DNA from: Paenibacillaceae bacterium
GTDB taxonomy: Bacteria > Bacillota > Clostridia > Lachnospirales > Lachnospiraceae
Length of the DNA: 46,021 nucleotides
Assembly: GCA_015057715.1 (NCBI GenBank)
Contig: SVDS01000020.1
Span: forward strand, 1,459 to 47,479
Direction of reading: 5' to 3'
Both the position numbers and the translations under genes were made by a program. The notes beneath the pieces are model-generated. The model was not told the origin of the DNA, searched no databases, and saw only the letters and a list, made by a program, of their open reading frames with translations. Of this stretch, positions 36,127-46,021 are shown piece after piece; the stretch's first letter is position 1, and every line of letters begins with the position of its first letter.

Positions 36127-37377
36127 ATGATGGATAAGTTAATTAATTGGCTGGAGAGCAGCTTTGCACCTAAAATGAACAAAATAAGTCATAACAGCTG
36201 GGTTGTTATTTTAAAAGATTCCATTATGCAGACATTGCCATTTATCTTACTTGGTTCTGTATTCTGCTGTTTAGCAATTTTAAATGATTATATCCCCGGG
36301 TTACCCAGTTTTTGGACTCCCTTTGGCTGGACTATGAGTAAATTGTCACTCTTTGTATCCTTCTTAGTACCATTCAATTATTGTGAGAAAAAGAAACTGC
36401 GAAAACAAAGGCTGATAGCTGGTTTAACAGGTTTGATTTTCTTCTTGATCTGTGTGACTCCGGTAGTTGTAGCGGAAGGAACAGTGGGGTTTGGATCATC
36501 GGCACTTGGTGCGGGCGGCATGTTCGTGGCAATGATTACAGGTGTAATCACATCACTTATATTCGCATTATTTGCTAAATTCAGTTTTTTTAAGCAGGAT
36601 TCGGCTATTCCGGATTTTGTAAGAACATGGTTCGATCAGATGTTACCGATTGCAATGATAGTCTGCTTTGGCTGGATCGTAGTGTTAATTAAAAATGTAA
36701 ACCTGTATCAGATCATTGTAAATATTTTCATGCCTTTGCAAGGTTTCTTAAATACCTGGTATGGTTTTACTTTCATGTGTTTCATAAGCTGCTTTATCTA
36801 TTCAATGGGTATTTCAACATGGGTATTAACACCAGTAGGACAACCCGTCAGACTTGCCGGTATTACCGCTAACCTGGCAATGGTAGCAGCAGGGACAGCA
36901 ACAGTTTCATCAATGAACATCTATACAGAAGGATTGGTTTATTGTACCTATATGTGGATAGGCGGTGTGGGCTGTACATTGCCCCTTGTAATTATGTTAA
37001 TTCGTGCAAAATCAAAAAGGTTAAGCGCATTAGGAAAGGCTTGTTTGCTGCCTGGTATTTTCAATATCAATGAGCCGGTTGTATTCGGTTGTATTGCATG
37101 GAATCCCCTTTTAATGCTTCCAATGTGGATCATAGGTCTTATCATTCCACTGTTAACATGGTTTTTCGTAAAAGTCCTTGCATTTGCACCTATTCCAAGA
37201 ATTCAATTCGAATTATGGTATTGCCCATATCCAATTTCTACATGGATATCAACAGGCTCATTAAAAGCAATTATATTCCTCATTATTTCAGCTGCTGCAG
37301 CATCTTTAATCTGGTATCCATTCTTCCGGGCATATGATAAGCAGGAGACAGAAGCTGAAGCAAATAGCGTAGAATAA
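36127..37377 (+). CDS. PTS EIIC, lactose/cellobiose family
   Basis: 416 residues with about ten membrane helices. The conserved IIC region FNINEPVVFGCIAWNPLLMLP is present and the N-terminus (DKLINWLESSFAPKMNKIS) is typical of cellobiose-type IIC. It moves a beta-glucoside-like sugar across the membrane during phosphorylation. GGAGG lies 5 bases before the ATG at 36127 and 8 before an adjacent ATG at 36130, and either may be used. It sits 17 bases after the IIB gene. IIA follows almost immediately. Confidence 0.92.
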   Translation: MMDKLINWLESSFAPKMNKISHNSWVVILKDSIMQTLPFILLGSVFCCLAILNDYIPGLPSFWTPFGWTMSKLSLFVSFLVPFNYCEKKKLRKQRLIAGLTGLIFFLICVTPVVVAEGTVGFGSSALGAGGMFVAMITGVITSLIFALFAKFSFFKQDSAIPDFVRTWFDQMLPIAMIVCFGWIVVLIKNVNLYQIIVNIFMPLQGFLNTWYGFTFMCFISCFIYSMGISTWVLTPVGQPVRLAGITANLAMVAAGTATVSSMNIYTEGLVYCTYMWIGGVGCTLPLVIMLIRAKSKRLSALGKACLLPGIFNINEPVVFGCIAWNPLLMLPMWIIGLIIPLLTWFFVKVLAFAPIPRIQFELWYCPYPISTWISTGSLKAIIFLIISAAAASLIWYPFFRAYDKQETEAEANSVE

Positions 37378-37398
37378 TGAATGGAGATAAATAAAAAC

Positions 37399-37737
37399 AT
37401 GAATGAACAGATTTTAGAAAATGCTATGAAAATTATTATGAATGCCGGAGATGCAAGAGTCTGTAATAAAAAAGCCTTAGATGCCCTGGCAGAATTCGAT
37501 GTGGAAAAAGCAAAAGAACTCATGAAAGAGGCAAGTAAGTATATCACAGAAGCACATAAGGTACAGACGGATGCGATACAAGGCGAAACAAGAGGAGACA
37601 AAACGGAATATACATTATTGTTTGCTCATGCTCAGGATACTCTCATGACCATCTATAGCGAAATTAATATAGCAAAGCAATTGATTAAAGTCATGGAGGC
37701 AGTTAATAAACGTCTGGATGCACTGGAAAATAAGTAA
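37399..37737 (+). CDS. PTS EIIA, lactose/cellobiose family
   Basis: About 112 residues, all-helical. It begins MNEQILENAMKIIMNAGDAR, as family members do. It has AHKVQTDAIQGE (His53) and the HAQD motif of the active-site His and metal-binding Asp, although the next residue is Thr rather than the usual His (HAQDT). It receives phosphate from HPr and passes it to IIB. An in-frame ATG at 37381 adds six residues and lacks a ribosome site. The chosen start has GGAG 12 bases upstream. Confidence 0.9.
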   Translation: MNEQILENAMKIIMNAGDARVCNKKALDALAEFDVEKAKELMKEASKYITEAHKVQTDAIQGETRGDKTEYTLLFAHAQDTLMTIYSEINIAKQLIKVMEAVNKRLDALENK

Positions 37738-37749
37738 TTTTTAAATTAA

Positions 37750-39213
<1,464 letters not shown>

Positions 39214-39263
39214 TCCACAACAGCCTGCTGCTAAATTAAACACTTACAAAGGAATATGACAAA

Positions 39264-40145
39264 ATGAAAGAGATAAAGTTATCATTAGTTTATGTGATTC
39301 TGGCAGCAAGTATGTGGGGAACTACTGGGGTATCCATCAGAATTCTTTCACAGTTTCATTTTTCAACCGTGCAGATAGTGGTTGCAAAATTGATAATGGC
39401 AGACATTTTTTTAACTGGATTCCTGTTACTAACTGATAGAAAAAAGTTGAAAATTGAACGAAAAGATATCAAATGGTTTTTAGGTACAGGAATCTTAAGT
39501 ATGTTGTTTTTTAATGTTTGCTATAGTATTACGGTTCAACAAACTTCCTTATCGATTGCAGCAGTACTTTTATATACTTCACCTGTTTTTGTAATGTTAT
39601 TTTCGATTCCTATATTCAGAGAGAAGATTACACGATATAAGCTGGTAGCAATTCTCTTATCGGTGGCAGGCTGTGCACTTGTTTCCGGAATTTTTTCAAG
39701 TGATATCGGACAGATTACGAAGAAAGGACTTGGGTTTGGAGTATGTGCTGCAATCGGTTATGCATTCTATAGCATATTTGCAAGGATTCTATTGAAAAAG
39801 TATCACTCTTTAACGATAATTAGCTATACTTTTTTAATTGCAAGTGTGGGAGGTGTCTTTATTGGAAATGTACCTGGGATTATAGAAATTTGCATAAAGA
39901 CACCAATTGCAATAGGGGCGGTTATTGGATCTGCCTTGATTTGCAGTGTATTACCATATGTTTTATATACAAAGGCTTTAATTAATATGGAGGCAAGCAG
40001 AGCATCCGTCATCGCTTCGGTGGAGCCGGTTGTTGCGACCATGATTGGTGTTTTTGTGTTTTCAGAAAAAATAACAGTATCTGCTGTTTTCGGTATTGCC
40101 TGTGTTCTGGTGGCTATTGGAATATTGAATGTAAAGCAAAATTAG
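39264..40145 (+). CDS. EamA-family (DMT) transporter
   Basis: 293 residues with ten predicted membrane helices in two EamA repeats (first about 8-135, second about 150-290, with the repeat-end motif ASVIASVEPVVATMIGVFVFSE). Such proteins usually export or exchange small metabolites. Its place between the glycosidase and the activator of a sugar-PTS operon suggests export of a product, such as the aglycone released by the glycosidase. That role is inferred from context only. AAAGGAA is the ribosome site. Confidence 0.87.
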   Translation: MKEIKLSLVYVILAASMWGTTGVSIRILSQFHFSTVQIVVAKLIMADIFLTGFLLLTDRKKLKIERKDIKWFLGTGILSMLFFNVCYSITVQQTSLSIAAVLLYTSPVFVMLFSIPIFREKITRYKLVAILLSVAGCALVSGIFSSDIGQITKKGLGFGVCAAIGYAFYSIFARILLKKYHSLTIISYTFLIASVGGVFIGNVPGIIEICIKTPIAIGAVIGSALICSVLPYVLYTKALINMEASRASVIASVEPVVATMIGVFVFSEKITVSAVFGIACVLVAIGILNVKQN

Positions 40146-40164
40146 TGGAAGAAAGGTAATAAGA

Positions 40165-42090
40165 ATGAAGGACAATTGCAAGAGACTTATTAAAATTATG
40201 CTGTCAAATGAAGAATGGATCAATGCCGGTTATTTGGCCGATGTAATGGGAGTCTCTGAACGAAGTATAAAAAATTACATTTCAGAAATTAATAGCTTTG
40301 AGAAGGATTTGATTCTTTCTTCCAGGAAAGGGTATCAGATTGATTCGAAAAGAGGAAAGGCTTTTATTCAGAGTAAGGGGAGAAATATTCCGCAAAATGC
40401 CCACGAACGAATCAATTATATTATAATCCGCATTTTATCAAATGATACAGATCAGGGGAGTAAAACGGATCTATATAGTATTGCAGATGAAATTTATGTT
40501 AGTTTTGAAACCATAAAAAAGGATATGTACAAAGTACGTAAGAAATTTATGGAGCATGATTTATACTTAACAGCCACAAACTCGTTTGTGGCTGTAGAAG
40601 GAAATGAATTAGACAAAAGAAAAGCACTAAGCAGCGTTCTTTATGAAGAATTTACAGATCATGTTATGAGTATTGATGTTATTAAAAATATATACCCATT
40701 GTATGATCTGGAATTACTGCAGAAAATTATTGAAACAAAATGTGAGGAATACCATTATTTCATTAATGAATACGCTCTTATCAATTTAATTCTGGATATC
40801 GTTATCGGGATAGACCGTATGAAAAAAGAAAAGACCTTTGAAAAAGAAAAAAAGGATGATAAGCGTATTGGTATTCGTGAACAGGAGCTTGCCAGAAATA
40901 TTGCTACAGAAATTGAACATCATTTTGGTGTCACATACAGCATTACAGAATTTGAAGAATTAACTATAATTTTATTAAGCCATTTGATGAAAATGGATTT
41001 TAATGCAATTAATAAAGAAAATTTAGAACTTATGGTTGGAAGCGAATGTGTAAACATTGTGAATCAGTTAAGCGATATACTGAAAAACACATATTTTGTT
41101 GACATAGACAATGCGGATTTTATTATTAAATTCACATTGCATATTAAAAATATGTTAGTCAGATTACGAAATGGGTATAAAATCAAGAATCCTTTAGTGA
41201 ATCATATTAAAAACACATGTCCATTGATTTTTGAATGTGCTGTAGAAGTTTCCAATAAAATTCATGAATTAACAAGTTTTGATTTGTCAGAGGATGAGAT
41301 CGGTTATATTGCATTACACATAGGCGGTAATCTGGAAACTCAGAAATCCAAACGAAAAGTGATCAGCTGTGTTATCCTGTATCCGCAATATTATGATTTT
41401 TCCAATAAAATGATGGAAGAGATAAAAAATCATTATCAGGAACAACTGGAGATAAAGACAGTTATTACATCATTAAATGAAATAAAAAATCTGGACAAGA
41501 CAGATTTGATTATTTCAACCATTCCAATAACGGAACTGATACGGATGGAAGCGGTAATTATTACCCCCTTTTTAAATGAAAAAGATTACAGAAATATTAG
41601 CAGTGTTATTGAGAAAATAATTTTAAGAAAAAAGAAAGCCAGATTAAAGCAACATTTGATGCAGATCTCAAATCCATTGTTTTTCTATAAGAATAAGGAA
41701 TTTGAGGGAAAAGAAGATGCAATTTCTTTTATGGTCGATATTATGCAAAAAGAGGGATATGTAAATGCAAATTTTGCACAAGAGATTTTTGAGCGGGAAA
41801 AACAGTCTTCTACCGCATTTGAGCATATTGCTGTTCCCCATTCTATGTACATGAATGCAAATAAAACTGGAATGTTTGTGTTATTAAATGAAAAAAAGCC
41901 GATTAACTGGAATGATAATTTAGTCAGTATTGTGATGATGTTTGCTATCAGCAGAGAGGAAAGAGCAATCTTTCATGATGTATACGATAATTTAATAGTC
42001 TTGCTGATTGATAAACCGAATGCGGTGAAAGTATTAGAAAGCGCTGGTTATATAGAATTTATAGAATCAGTAATTAGCTGTTTCAGTTAG
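40165..42090 (+). CDS. LicR-type PRD transcriptional activator with EIIB/EIIA-like domains
   Basis: 641 residues. The N-terminal HTH modules (WINAGYLADVMGVSERSIKNYI) are followed by PRD1 (about 185-275), PRD2 (about 295-400, with HIKNMLVRLRNG and ALHIGGNLE), an EIIB-like domain (about 405-490) and an EIIA domain (about 505-640) with the phospho-His H559 in IAVPHS. In PRD1 the usual first histidine position reads LILD (D211), and the EIIB-like loop lacks a phosphorylatable Cys. It should activate the PTS operon when its substrate is transported. The inverted repeat at 35704-35734 is the likely site. It is encoded within the operon, 20 bases after the EamA gene. Confidence 0.9.
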   Translation: MKDNCKRLIKIMLSNEEWINAGYLADVMGVSERSIKNYISEINSFEKDLILSSRKGYQIDSKRGKAFIQSKGRNIPQNAHERINYIIIRILSNDTDQGSKTDLYSIADEIYVSFETIKKDMYKVRKKFMEHDLYLTATNSFVAVEGNELDKRKALSSVLYEEFTDHVMSIDVIKNIYPLYDLELLQKIIETKCEEYHYFINEYALINLILDIVIGIDRMKKEKTFEKEKKDDKRIGIREQELARNIATEIEHHFGVTYSITEFEELTIILLSHLMKMDFNAINKENLELMVGSECVNIVNQLSDILKNTYFVDIDNADFIIKFTLHIKNMLVRLRNGYKIKNPLVNHIKNTCPLIFECAVEVSNKIHELTSFDLSEDEIGYIALHIGGNLETQKSKRKVISCVILYPQYYDFSNKMMEEIKNHYQEQLEIKTVITSLNEIKNLDKTDLIISTIPITELIRMEAVIITPFLNEKDYRNISSVIEKIILRKKKARLKQHLMQISNPLFFYKNKEFEGKEDAISFMVDIMQKEGYVNANFAQEIFEREKQSSTAFEHIAVPHSMYMNANKTGMFVLLNEKKPINWNDNLVSIVMMFAISREERAIFHDVYDNLIVLLIDKPNAVKVLESAGYIEFIESVISCFS

Positions 42091-42103
42091 AAAGGAAATA
42101 GAG

Positions 42104-42361
42104 ATGAAGAAATTTGAATATATAATAACAGAACCAGCTGGAATTCATGCAATACCGGCAGGTTTGCTGGTTAAGGAAGTCTCTGTTTATAAAAGTTCGA
42201 TTACAATAGAAAGAAATGGTAAGATAGCTGATGGGAAAAGACTTATGCCAATCATGGCGCTTGGGGTAAGGTGCGGGGAAAAAGTGACTTTTATTATCGA
42301 AGGAACAGATGAAGATGAGACTGCGATAAAGTTAGAATCATTTTGCAGAAAAAATTTATAA
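42104..42361 (+). CDS. HPr-like phosphocarrier with altered residues 17 and 46
   Basis: 85 residues, clearly HPr fold. His15 is present in PAGIHAIPAG, so phosphorylation by Enzyme I is possible. Residue 17, an invariant Arg in HPr, is Ile. The regulatory Ser46 is Arg (DGKRLMPIM instead of the usual KSIM), so HPr kinase cannot phosphorylate it and it cannot act with CcpA. It is the last gene of the PTS operon, 13 bases after the activator. An operon-specific phosphate carrier for its own IIA or for the activator is the simplest reading. Confidence 0.88.
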   Translation: MKKFEYIITEPAGIHAIPAGLLVKEVSVYKSSITIERNGKIADGKRLMPIMALGVRCGEKVTFIIEGTDEDETAIKLESFCRKNL

Positions 42362-42372
42362 AGTATTCAATC

Positions 42373-42440
42373 AAAATAGACGTATTTTCCACCAGGTGCA
42401 ACTATCATGCCCATGGCTATCAGGAAGATACGTCTATTTT
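42373..42440. terminator. Bidirectional terminator between PTS operon and MATE gene
   Basis: AAAATAGACGTAT pairs perfectly with ATACGTCTATTTT across a 42-base loop, with further T on the + strand and A-rich sequence on the left. The loop is long for a terminator. Confidence 0.7.
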
Positions 42441-42460
42441 TCTATTGCAGATATTATGAT

Positions 42461-43840
42461 TTACAGCAGAACGGTCTTTTTTCTCTTCAGCCGGCTGAAA
42501 CAATGAAAATAGATCAGGAACAAAATGGATGTAACTGTCCACGTCAGTGGGTAACAAAATACTACAGTCTCAATAGCCGGATGAATCGGCACTGCAGTAC
42601 AGATCCACACGATCCTGAGTACACAGACTCCCAGGCTGGTAAGGATCATCGGGATCCAGCAGTCGCCGGTTCCCCGCAGAGCTCCGGAATAAATTTCCAC
42701 ACAGACATAAGTAAAAAAGGTGGGAACCAGATACCGGAGAATCTGTGTACCCTTGTCAATGACTGCTGCGTCAGTTGTAAACAGGAGGAATACCAGACTA
42801 CCGAATGTGTAAAGCAGGAAGCTTAATGCTATCGCTGAAAGAAAGCACATAAAAAGGCAGACCCGGATGCCCTTATATACTCTGTCTAATTTCTTGGCAC
42901 CGTAATTCTGTCCCACAAATGTGGTTATGGAGATTCCAAAGGCACTGATCATCATCCAGAACAGAGTGTCTATCTTGCCATATGCAGTCCAGGCAGCCAC
43001 TGTATCAGTTCCAAGTGCATTGACGCTTGACTGAATAATAATATTTGACGAAGTGTACATGACAGATTGCAGTCCTGCCGGAAATCCAATCCTGATAATT
43101 CGCACCAGCATGTCCTTATGAAACGTTAAAGAAGATAGCATCAGTTGGTATGGCTGTCTGGTACGCATTAAAACCATCAGAACCAGTACGGCACTGAGAA
43201 GCTGGGACAGGATGGTTGCAACGGCTGCCCCCATGACGCCCATATTCCAGAAAACCACGAAGATAATATCTAAAACGATATTGGTAAAACAGCTGGCAAT
43301 CAGAAAATAAAGGGGACGCCTGGAATCTCCCACGGCCCTTAAAATCCCCGCTCCCATATTGTAAATAAGATTTGGAATCACCCCAAGAAAATAGATCCTC
43401 ATATATAAAACACCATAGGGAAGAATATCCGCCGGAGTATCCATGGCTTCCAGGGCAAATGGAGCAAGAACGATTCCAATGATCATAATAAAAAAGCCGC
43501 AGACAGCAGAAAAAGCCATGGCTGTATGCACCGCCTGGCTCAACTGCTTTTTCTGACCAGCCCCGAAAAACTGGGATATGATTACGCCTGCGCCGGAGGA
43601 AAGCCCAATAAAAAAACCGATAAAAAGGTTAATTAAGGTTCCGGTAGGGCCTCCAACGGCAGCAAGTGCTTCCTTTCCCACGAACCGGCCAACAATGACT
43701 GCATCGGCCGTATTATAAAGCTGCTGAAAAAATGTTCCGAATAAAATTGGAAAGAAAAACAGAAGAAGCTGCTTCCATATCACTCCCTCTGTAATCTGAT
43801 TCGACGTCCCTTCGTCTTTAATTCTCGTATTCTTTTTCAT
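42461..43840 (-). CDS. MATE-family multidrug efflux protein
   Basis: 459 residues with twelve membrane helices in two MatE halves. The first half begins LFFFPILFGTFFQQLYNTADAVIVGRFVG, here visible as FGTFFQQLYNTADAVIVGRF, and the second contains RIGFPAGLQSVMYTSSNIII. Such proteins export cationic drugs or metabolites with Na+ or H+ antiport. CGAGGAAA precedes the ATG. It is transcribed alone from the promoter at 43879-43907 and is convergent with the PTS operon. Confidence 0.93.
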   Translation of the reverse strand: MKKNTRIKDEGTSNQITEGVIWKQLLLFFFPILFGTFFQQLYNTADAVIVGRFVGKEALAAVGGPTGTLINLFIGFFIGLSSGAGVIISQFFGAGQKKQLSQAVHTAMAFSAVCGFFIMIIGIVLAPFALEAMDTPADILPYGVLYMRIYFLGVIPNLIYNMGAGILRAVGDSRRPLYFLIASCFTNIVLDIIFVVFWNMGVMGAAVATILSQLLSAVLVLMVLMRTRQPYQLMLSSLTFHKDMLVRIIRIGFPAGLQSVMYTSSNIIIQSSVNALGTDTVAAWTAYGKIDTLFWMMISAFGISITTFVGQNYGAKKLDRVYKGIRVCLFMCFLSAIALSFLLYTFGSLVFLLFTTDAAVIDKGTQILRYLVPTFFTYVCVEIYSGALRGTGDCWIPMILTSLGVCVLRIVWICTAVPIHPAIETVVFCYPLTWTVTSILFLIYFHCFSRLKRKKTVLL

Positions 43841-43878
43841 AAAATTTCCTCGTTTAAGTAATTATGTAGTCATTTTTC

Positions 43879-43907
43879 ATTATACCGTCTGGATATAAAA
43901 AACACAA
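43879..43907 (-). promoter_or_regulatory. Sigma-A promoter of the MATE gene
   Basis: On the - strand, TTGTGT (43902-43907), a 17-base spacer and TATAAT (43879-43884). It starts only 10 bases after the stop of the upstream gene. Confidence 0.7.
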
Positions 43908-43916
43908 TCCCCTGTC

Positions 43917-44357
43917 TCAGTCGGTTTTTTGAGCTTTGGTAAGTGCCTGATCCACTGCTTTTAACAGAACACTGGAGGTGTAGCGGGACTCAGACGGATA
44001 GGAAATGTTTTTGGTTGACTGATTCTTTAAAATCTGCGGAGATAAATTATCCATGGCGGGCTGCATCAGTGGATACATGGTGGTAACCGCCTCGCTTAAA
44101 GGAACCAGTGTAACGGAAGTGATTTTCTTTGAATCAACTGTGACCTCAACATTGATATCCTGGCTATTCAGCGTAATGGCAGAGGAATATACACCCGGTA
44201 CATAGGCCACAGCATCGCCGGAAGTGGGAACAGTATCCTTTTTCGGGCGGAACATGACTAGAAACAGGGTAATGAGGAGGATTCCAAGGCCAACGAAGAT
44301 CGCAGTATAGATGATCTCTTTCATTCGTAAAACAACAATTTTTGTTTTTGAGCTCAT
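43917..44357 (-). CDS. Membrane-anchored FMN-binding-like domain protein
   Basis: 146 residues. One membrane helix (about residues 13-35, IIYTAIFVGLGILLITLFLV) precedes an extracytoplasmic domain resembling FMN-binding domains (PGVYSSAITLNSQDINVEV, ITSVTLVPLSEAVTTMYPLM, ESRYTSSVLLKAVDQALTKA). The S(G/A)AT flavinylation motif is not clear, so covalent FMN is doubtful. GGAGGG lies 11 bases before the ATG. It is divergent from addB. The role is unknown. Confidence 0.65.
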   Translation of the reverse strand: MSSKTKIVVLRMKEIIYTAIFVGLGILLITLFLVMFRPKKDTVPTSGDAVAYVPGVYSSAITLNSQDINVEVTVDSKKITSVTLVPLSEAVTTMYPLMQPAMDNLSPQILKNQSTKNISYPSESRYTSSVLLKAVDQALTKAQKTD

Positions 44358-44432
44358 AAGACAGAAGCCCTCCGTATAGTTTTGTTATAATGTATGAACG
44401 GATTAGGGGATTTCATTCCTAAGATTTCATTG

Positions 44433-44461
44433 TTGTAACAGGAAATCTGTGCTAAGATAAT
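44433..44461 (+). promoter_or_regulatory. Sigma-A promoter of addB
   Basis: TTGTAA, a 17-base spacer and GATAAT, ending 35 bases before the start codon. Confidence 0.6.
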
Positions 44462-44496
44462 AGACAAACGTGTGTTTTGGGAAAGGAAGAAAAAGT

Positions 44497-46021
44497 ATGT
44501 CCCTTCAATTTATTCTGGGTGGATCCGGTTCCGGCAAAACCCGCCGTCTTTATACGGAATTGATCCGTCAGTCGGTGAATGAACCGGATACCCAGTATTT
44601 TGCCATCGTGCCGGAGCAGTTCACCATGCAGACCCAGAAGGAGATCGTCTCCCTGCACCCCAGCTTCGGAGTGATGAATATTGATATTGTCAGCTTTAAA
44701 CGTCTTGCCTACCGCATTTTTGAGGAACTGGCAGTTGTTAATCCCCAGGTTCTTGACGATATGGGGAAATCCATGGTCCTTAGAAAAGTAGCCGCAGACA
44801 AGAAAAAAAGCCTTGTATTTTATAAAGAGCATTTGTCGAAAGCAGGGTTTATTTCCCAGTTGAAGTCCATGCTTTCCGAGCTTTACCAGTATGGAATTAC
44901 TCCCGATATGCTAAAGGAGAAGATTCCGGAAAACTTAAGCCCAGTGCTGGCTCAGAAACTGTCGGATATTACTGTCGTTTATGAGGGATTTAAAGATTAT
45001 ATTGAAGGTAAGTTTATTACTTCAGAAGAGATATTAGACGTGCTCTGTAACGTTCTTCCAAAGTCTGAACTGATCAAAAACAGTGTGATCACCTTAGATG
45101 GATATACGGGATTTACCCCTGTCCAGTATCGGATTTTGGAACTGTTTTTCCGTTATAGTAAGAAAGTAATGATTACTGTGACCATGGATCCGTCAGTGAA
45201 TATGAGCAGAAAGACCGGGGTTCAGGAGCTGTTTTACATGAGCCGCCAGATGATAAAAAAACTAAATGACCTTGCCATGGAGACAGGGATAAGCCGGGAA
45301 AATGACATCCTGCTTACGGATCATCCGGCAGTCCGTTTTTCAGCAGATGGAAATAACGCCCCCTGTTGTCTGGATTTTCTGGAACAGAATCTCTATCGCT
45401 ATACAGGAAGGTCGTTCAAAGAACAGCCGGAATCCATAAATTTGTATCAGACCCGGAATCCATCGGAAGAGATTGCATTTGTAATACGCTCCATGGAAGA
45501 AAACATTAGAAGAAACGGACTTCGATACAGGGATATGGCGGTTATAACCGGAAGCTTATCCAGCTATGCAAACGAGATGATTCATCAGTTTCAGTTAAAC
45601 CATGTGCCATTTTTTCTGGATGATAAAAAAAGCATATTAAAAAATCCCATGGTGGAACTGATTCGTGCCGCCATCGAGATTGTTCAAAAGGATTTCTCCT
45701 ATGAATCCGTGTTTCGCTACATAAGAACCGGGCTTGTTGTTTCACAGGATCAGATGGATCAGGTGGACAGGCTGGAAAATTACGTCATAGCCATGGGAAT
45801 CAGAGGATTTAAAAAATGGAATGCTGAGTTTGAGGGGTGGTATAAGGGAGCCAGAGAGTTAAATCTATTGGAATTAAATCAGTTTAAAGCGGAAGTATTG
45901 GAACCTCTTAATCATCTGCGTGAAGAATTTAAAAGAGAAGATTCTACAGTCAGAACCATGACTGCAGCGGTGACTGCACTTTTAATGGAGACAGGCATTG
46001 AAGAAAAGATGCTTGGTTTCG
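44497..46021 (+). CDS. addB: ATP-dependent helicase/nuclease subunit B, 5' part
   Basis: 508 codons are present and the gene runs off the right edge without a stop (family length about 1150). The N-terminus MSLQFILGGSGSGKTRRLY holds the Walker A motif. VPEQFTMQTQKEIV and ITLDGYTGFTPVQYRILELF are typical of AddB/RexB helicase-like domains. With AddA it resects double-strand breaks up to Chi sites. The C-terminal nuclease and iron-sulfur region lies outside the window. AAAGGAAG precedes the ATG. addA would be expected next. Confidence 0.95.
   Translation, partial: MSLQFILGGSGSGKTRRLYTELIRQSVNEPDTQYFAIVPEQFTMQTQKEIVSLHPSFGVMNIDIVSFKRLAYRIFEELAVVNPQVLDDMGKSMVLRKVAADKKKSLVFYKEHLSKAGFISQLKSMLSELYQYGITPDMLKEKIPENLSPVLAQKLSDITVVYEGFKDYIEGKFITSEEILDVLCNVLPKSELIKNSVITLDGYTGFTPVQYRILELFFRYSKKVMITVTMDPSVNMSRKTGVQELFYMSRQMIKKLNDLAMETGISRENDILLTDHPAVRFSADGNNAPCCLDFLEQNLYRYTGRSFKEQPESINLYQTRNPSEEIAFVIRSMEENIRRNGLRYRDMAVITGSLSSYANEMIHQFQLNHVPFFLDDKKSILKNPMVELIRAAIEIVQKDFSYESVFRYIRTGLVVSQDQMDQVDRLENYVIAMGIRGFKKWNAEFEGWYKGARELNLLELNQFKAEVLEPLNHLREEFKREDSTVRTMTAAVTALLMETGIEEKMLGF

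Noticed and set aside
42407-42826. A 139-codon + strand frame
   Set aside because: It is antisense to the 3' end of the clear MATE gene and starts inside the terminator loop.

Overview
This window reads as chromosome of a spore-forming, gut-type Clostridium of the Lachnospiraceae, in the Lacrimispora/Clostridium saccharolyticum group or a near relative. The basis is a moderately AT-rich Firmicute gene style (strong AGGAGG ribosome sites, sigma-A promoters with 17-bp spacers), a GerA/SpoVAF-type spore gene, AddB, TreR, rhaBMAD and BioY/BirA control, a FeoB-associated Cys-rich protein, and several small families typical of that clade. The species is an inference. No rRNA, tRNA, insertion sequence or CRISPR array was seen.

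0-5.7 kb: the end of an iron (Feo) locus with an atypical Fur-family regulator, a stand-alone HD-GYP phosphodiesterase, two paralogous L,D-transpeptidases and two uncharacterised proteins. 5.7-10.1 kb: a compact operon with a nucleoside phosphorylase, a complete dedicated ECF transporter (S, T and a fused double ATPase) and a NiaR-like 3H-domain repressor. I infer uptake and phosphorolysis of a nucleoside, possibly a pyridine nucleoside such as nicotinamide riboside. 10.2-15.3 kb: glnS, then a translationally coupled MocR/MORN-like/AraC trio.

15.3-17.9 kb is an AT-rich, gene-poor zone. It holds a coiled-coil protein, a 27-residue holin-like membrane peptide, a cold-shock protein with a hairpin leader, a CarD-family regulator whose leader shares a 10-mer with the cold-shock leader, a duplicated terminator-containing segment, and three and a third tandem copies of a 52-bp repeat directly before rhaB. 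17.9-21.8 kb is the rhamnose catabolic operon rhaB-rhaM-rhaA-rhaD. 21.8-23.4 kb is bioY-bioB under a near-perfect BirA operator. 24.2-26.4 kb is groES-groEL under a CIRCE element. 27.0-31.2 kb is the trehalose unit treR-treP-treC, with matching operators placed inside both promoter spacers. guaB follows, then a convergent SpoVAF-like spore germination gene.

34.4-34.6 kb carries a discrete transcription unit with its own promoter, a predicted three-way-junction fold and an intrinsic terminator, but no protein. It is either an unrecognised small RNA or the leader of the yitT gene behind it. 35.7-42.4 kb is a visibly AT-richer, self-contained sugar-PTS operon: IIB, IIC, IIA, a family-1 glycosidase, an EamA transporter, a LicR-type activator and an operon-specific HPr-like protein. 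The glycosidase has Gln instead of the acid/base Glu, as in plant myrosinases. The HPr-like protein keeps His15 but has Ile at 17 and Arg at 46. Together with the dedicated transporter and activator, this looks like a pathway for an unusual phosphorylated glycoside that avoids ordinary catabolite control, and it is the strongest candidate here for an undescribed system. The window ends with a MATE exporter, an FMN-binding-like membrane protein and the 5' part of addB.
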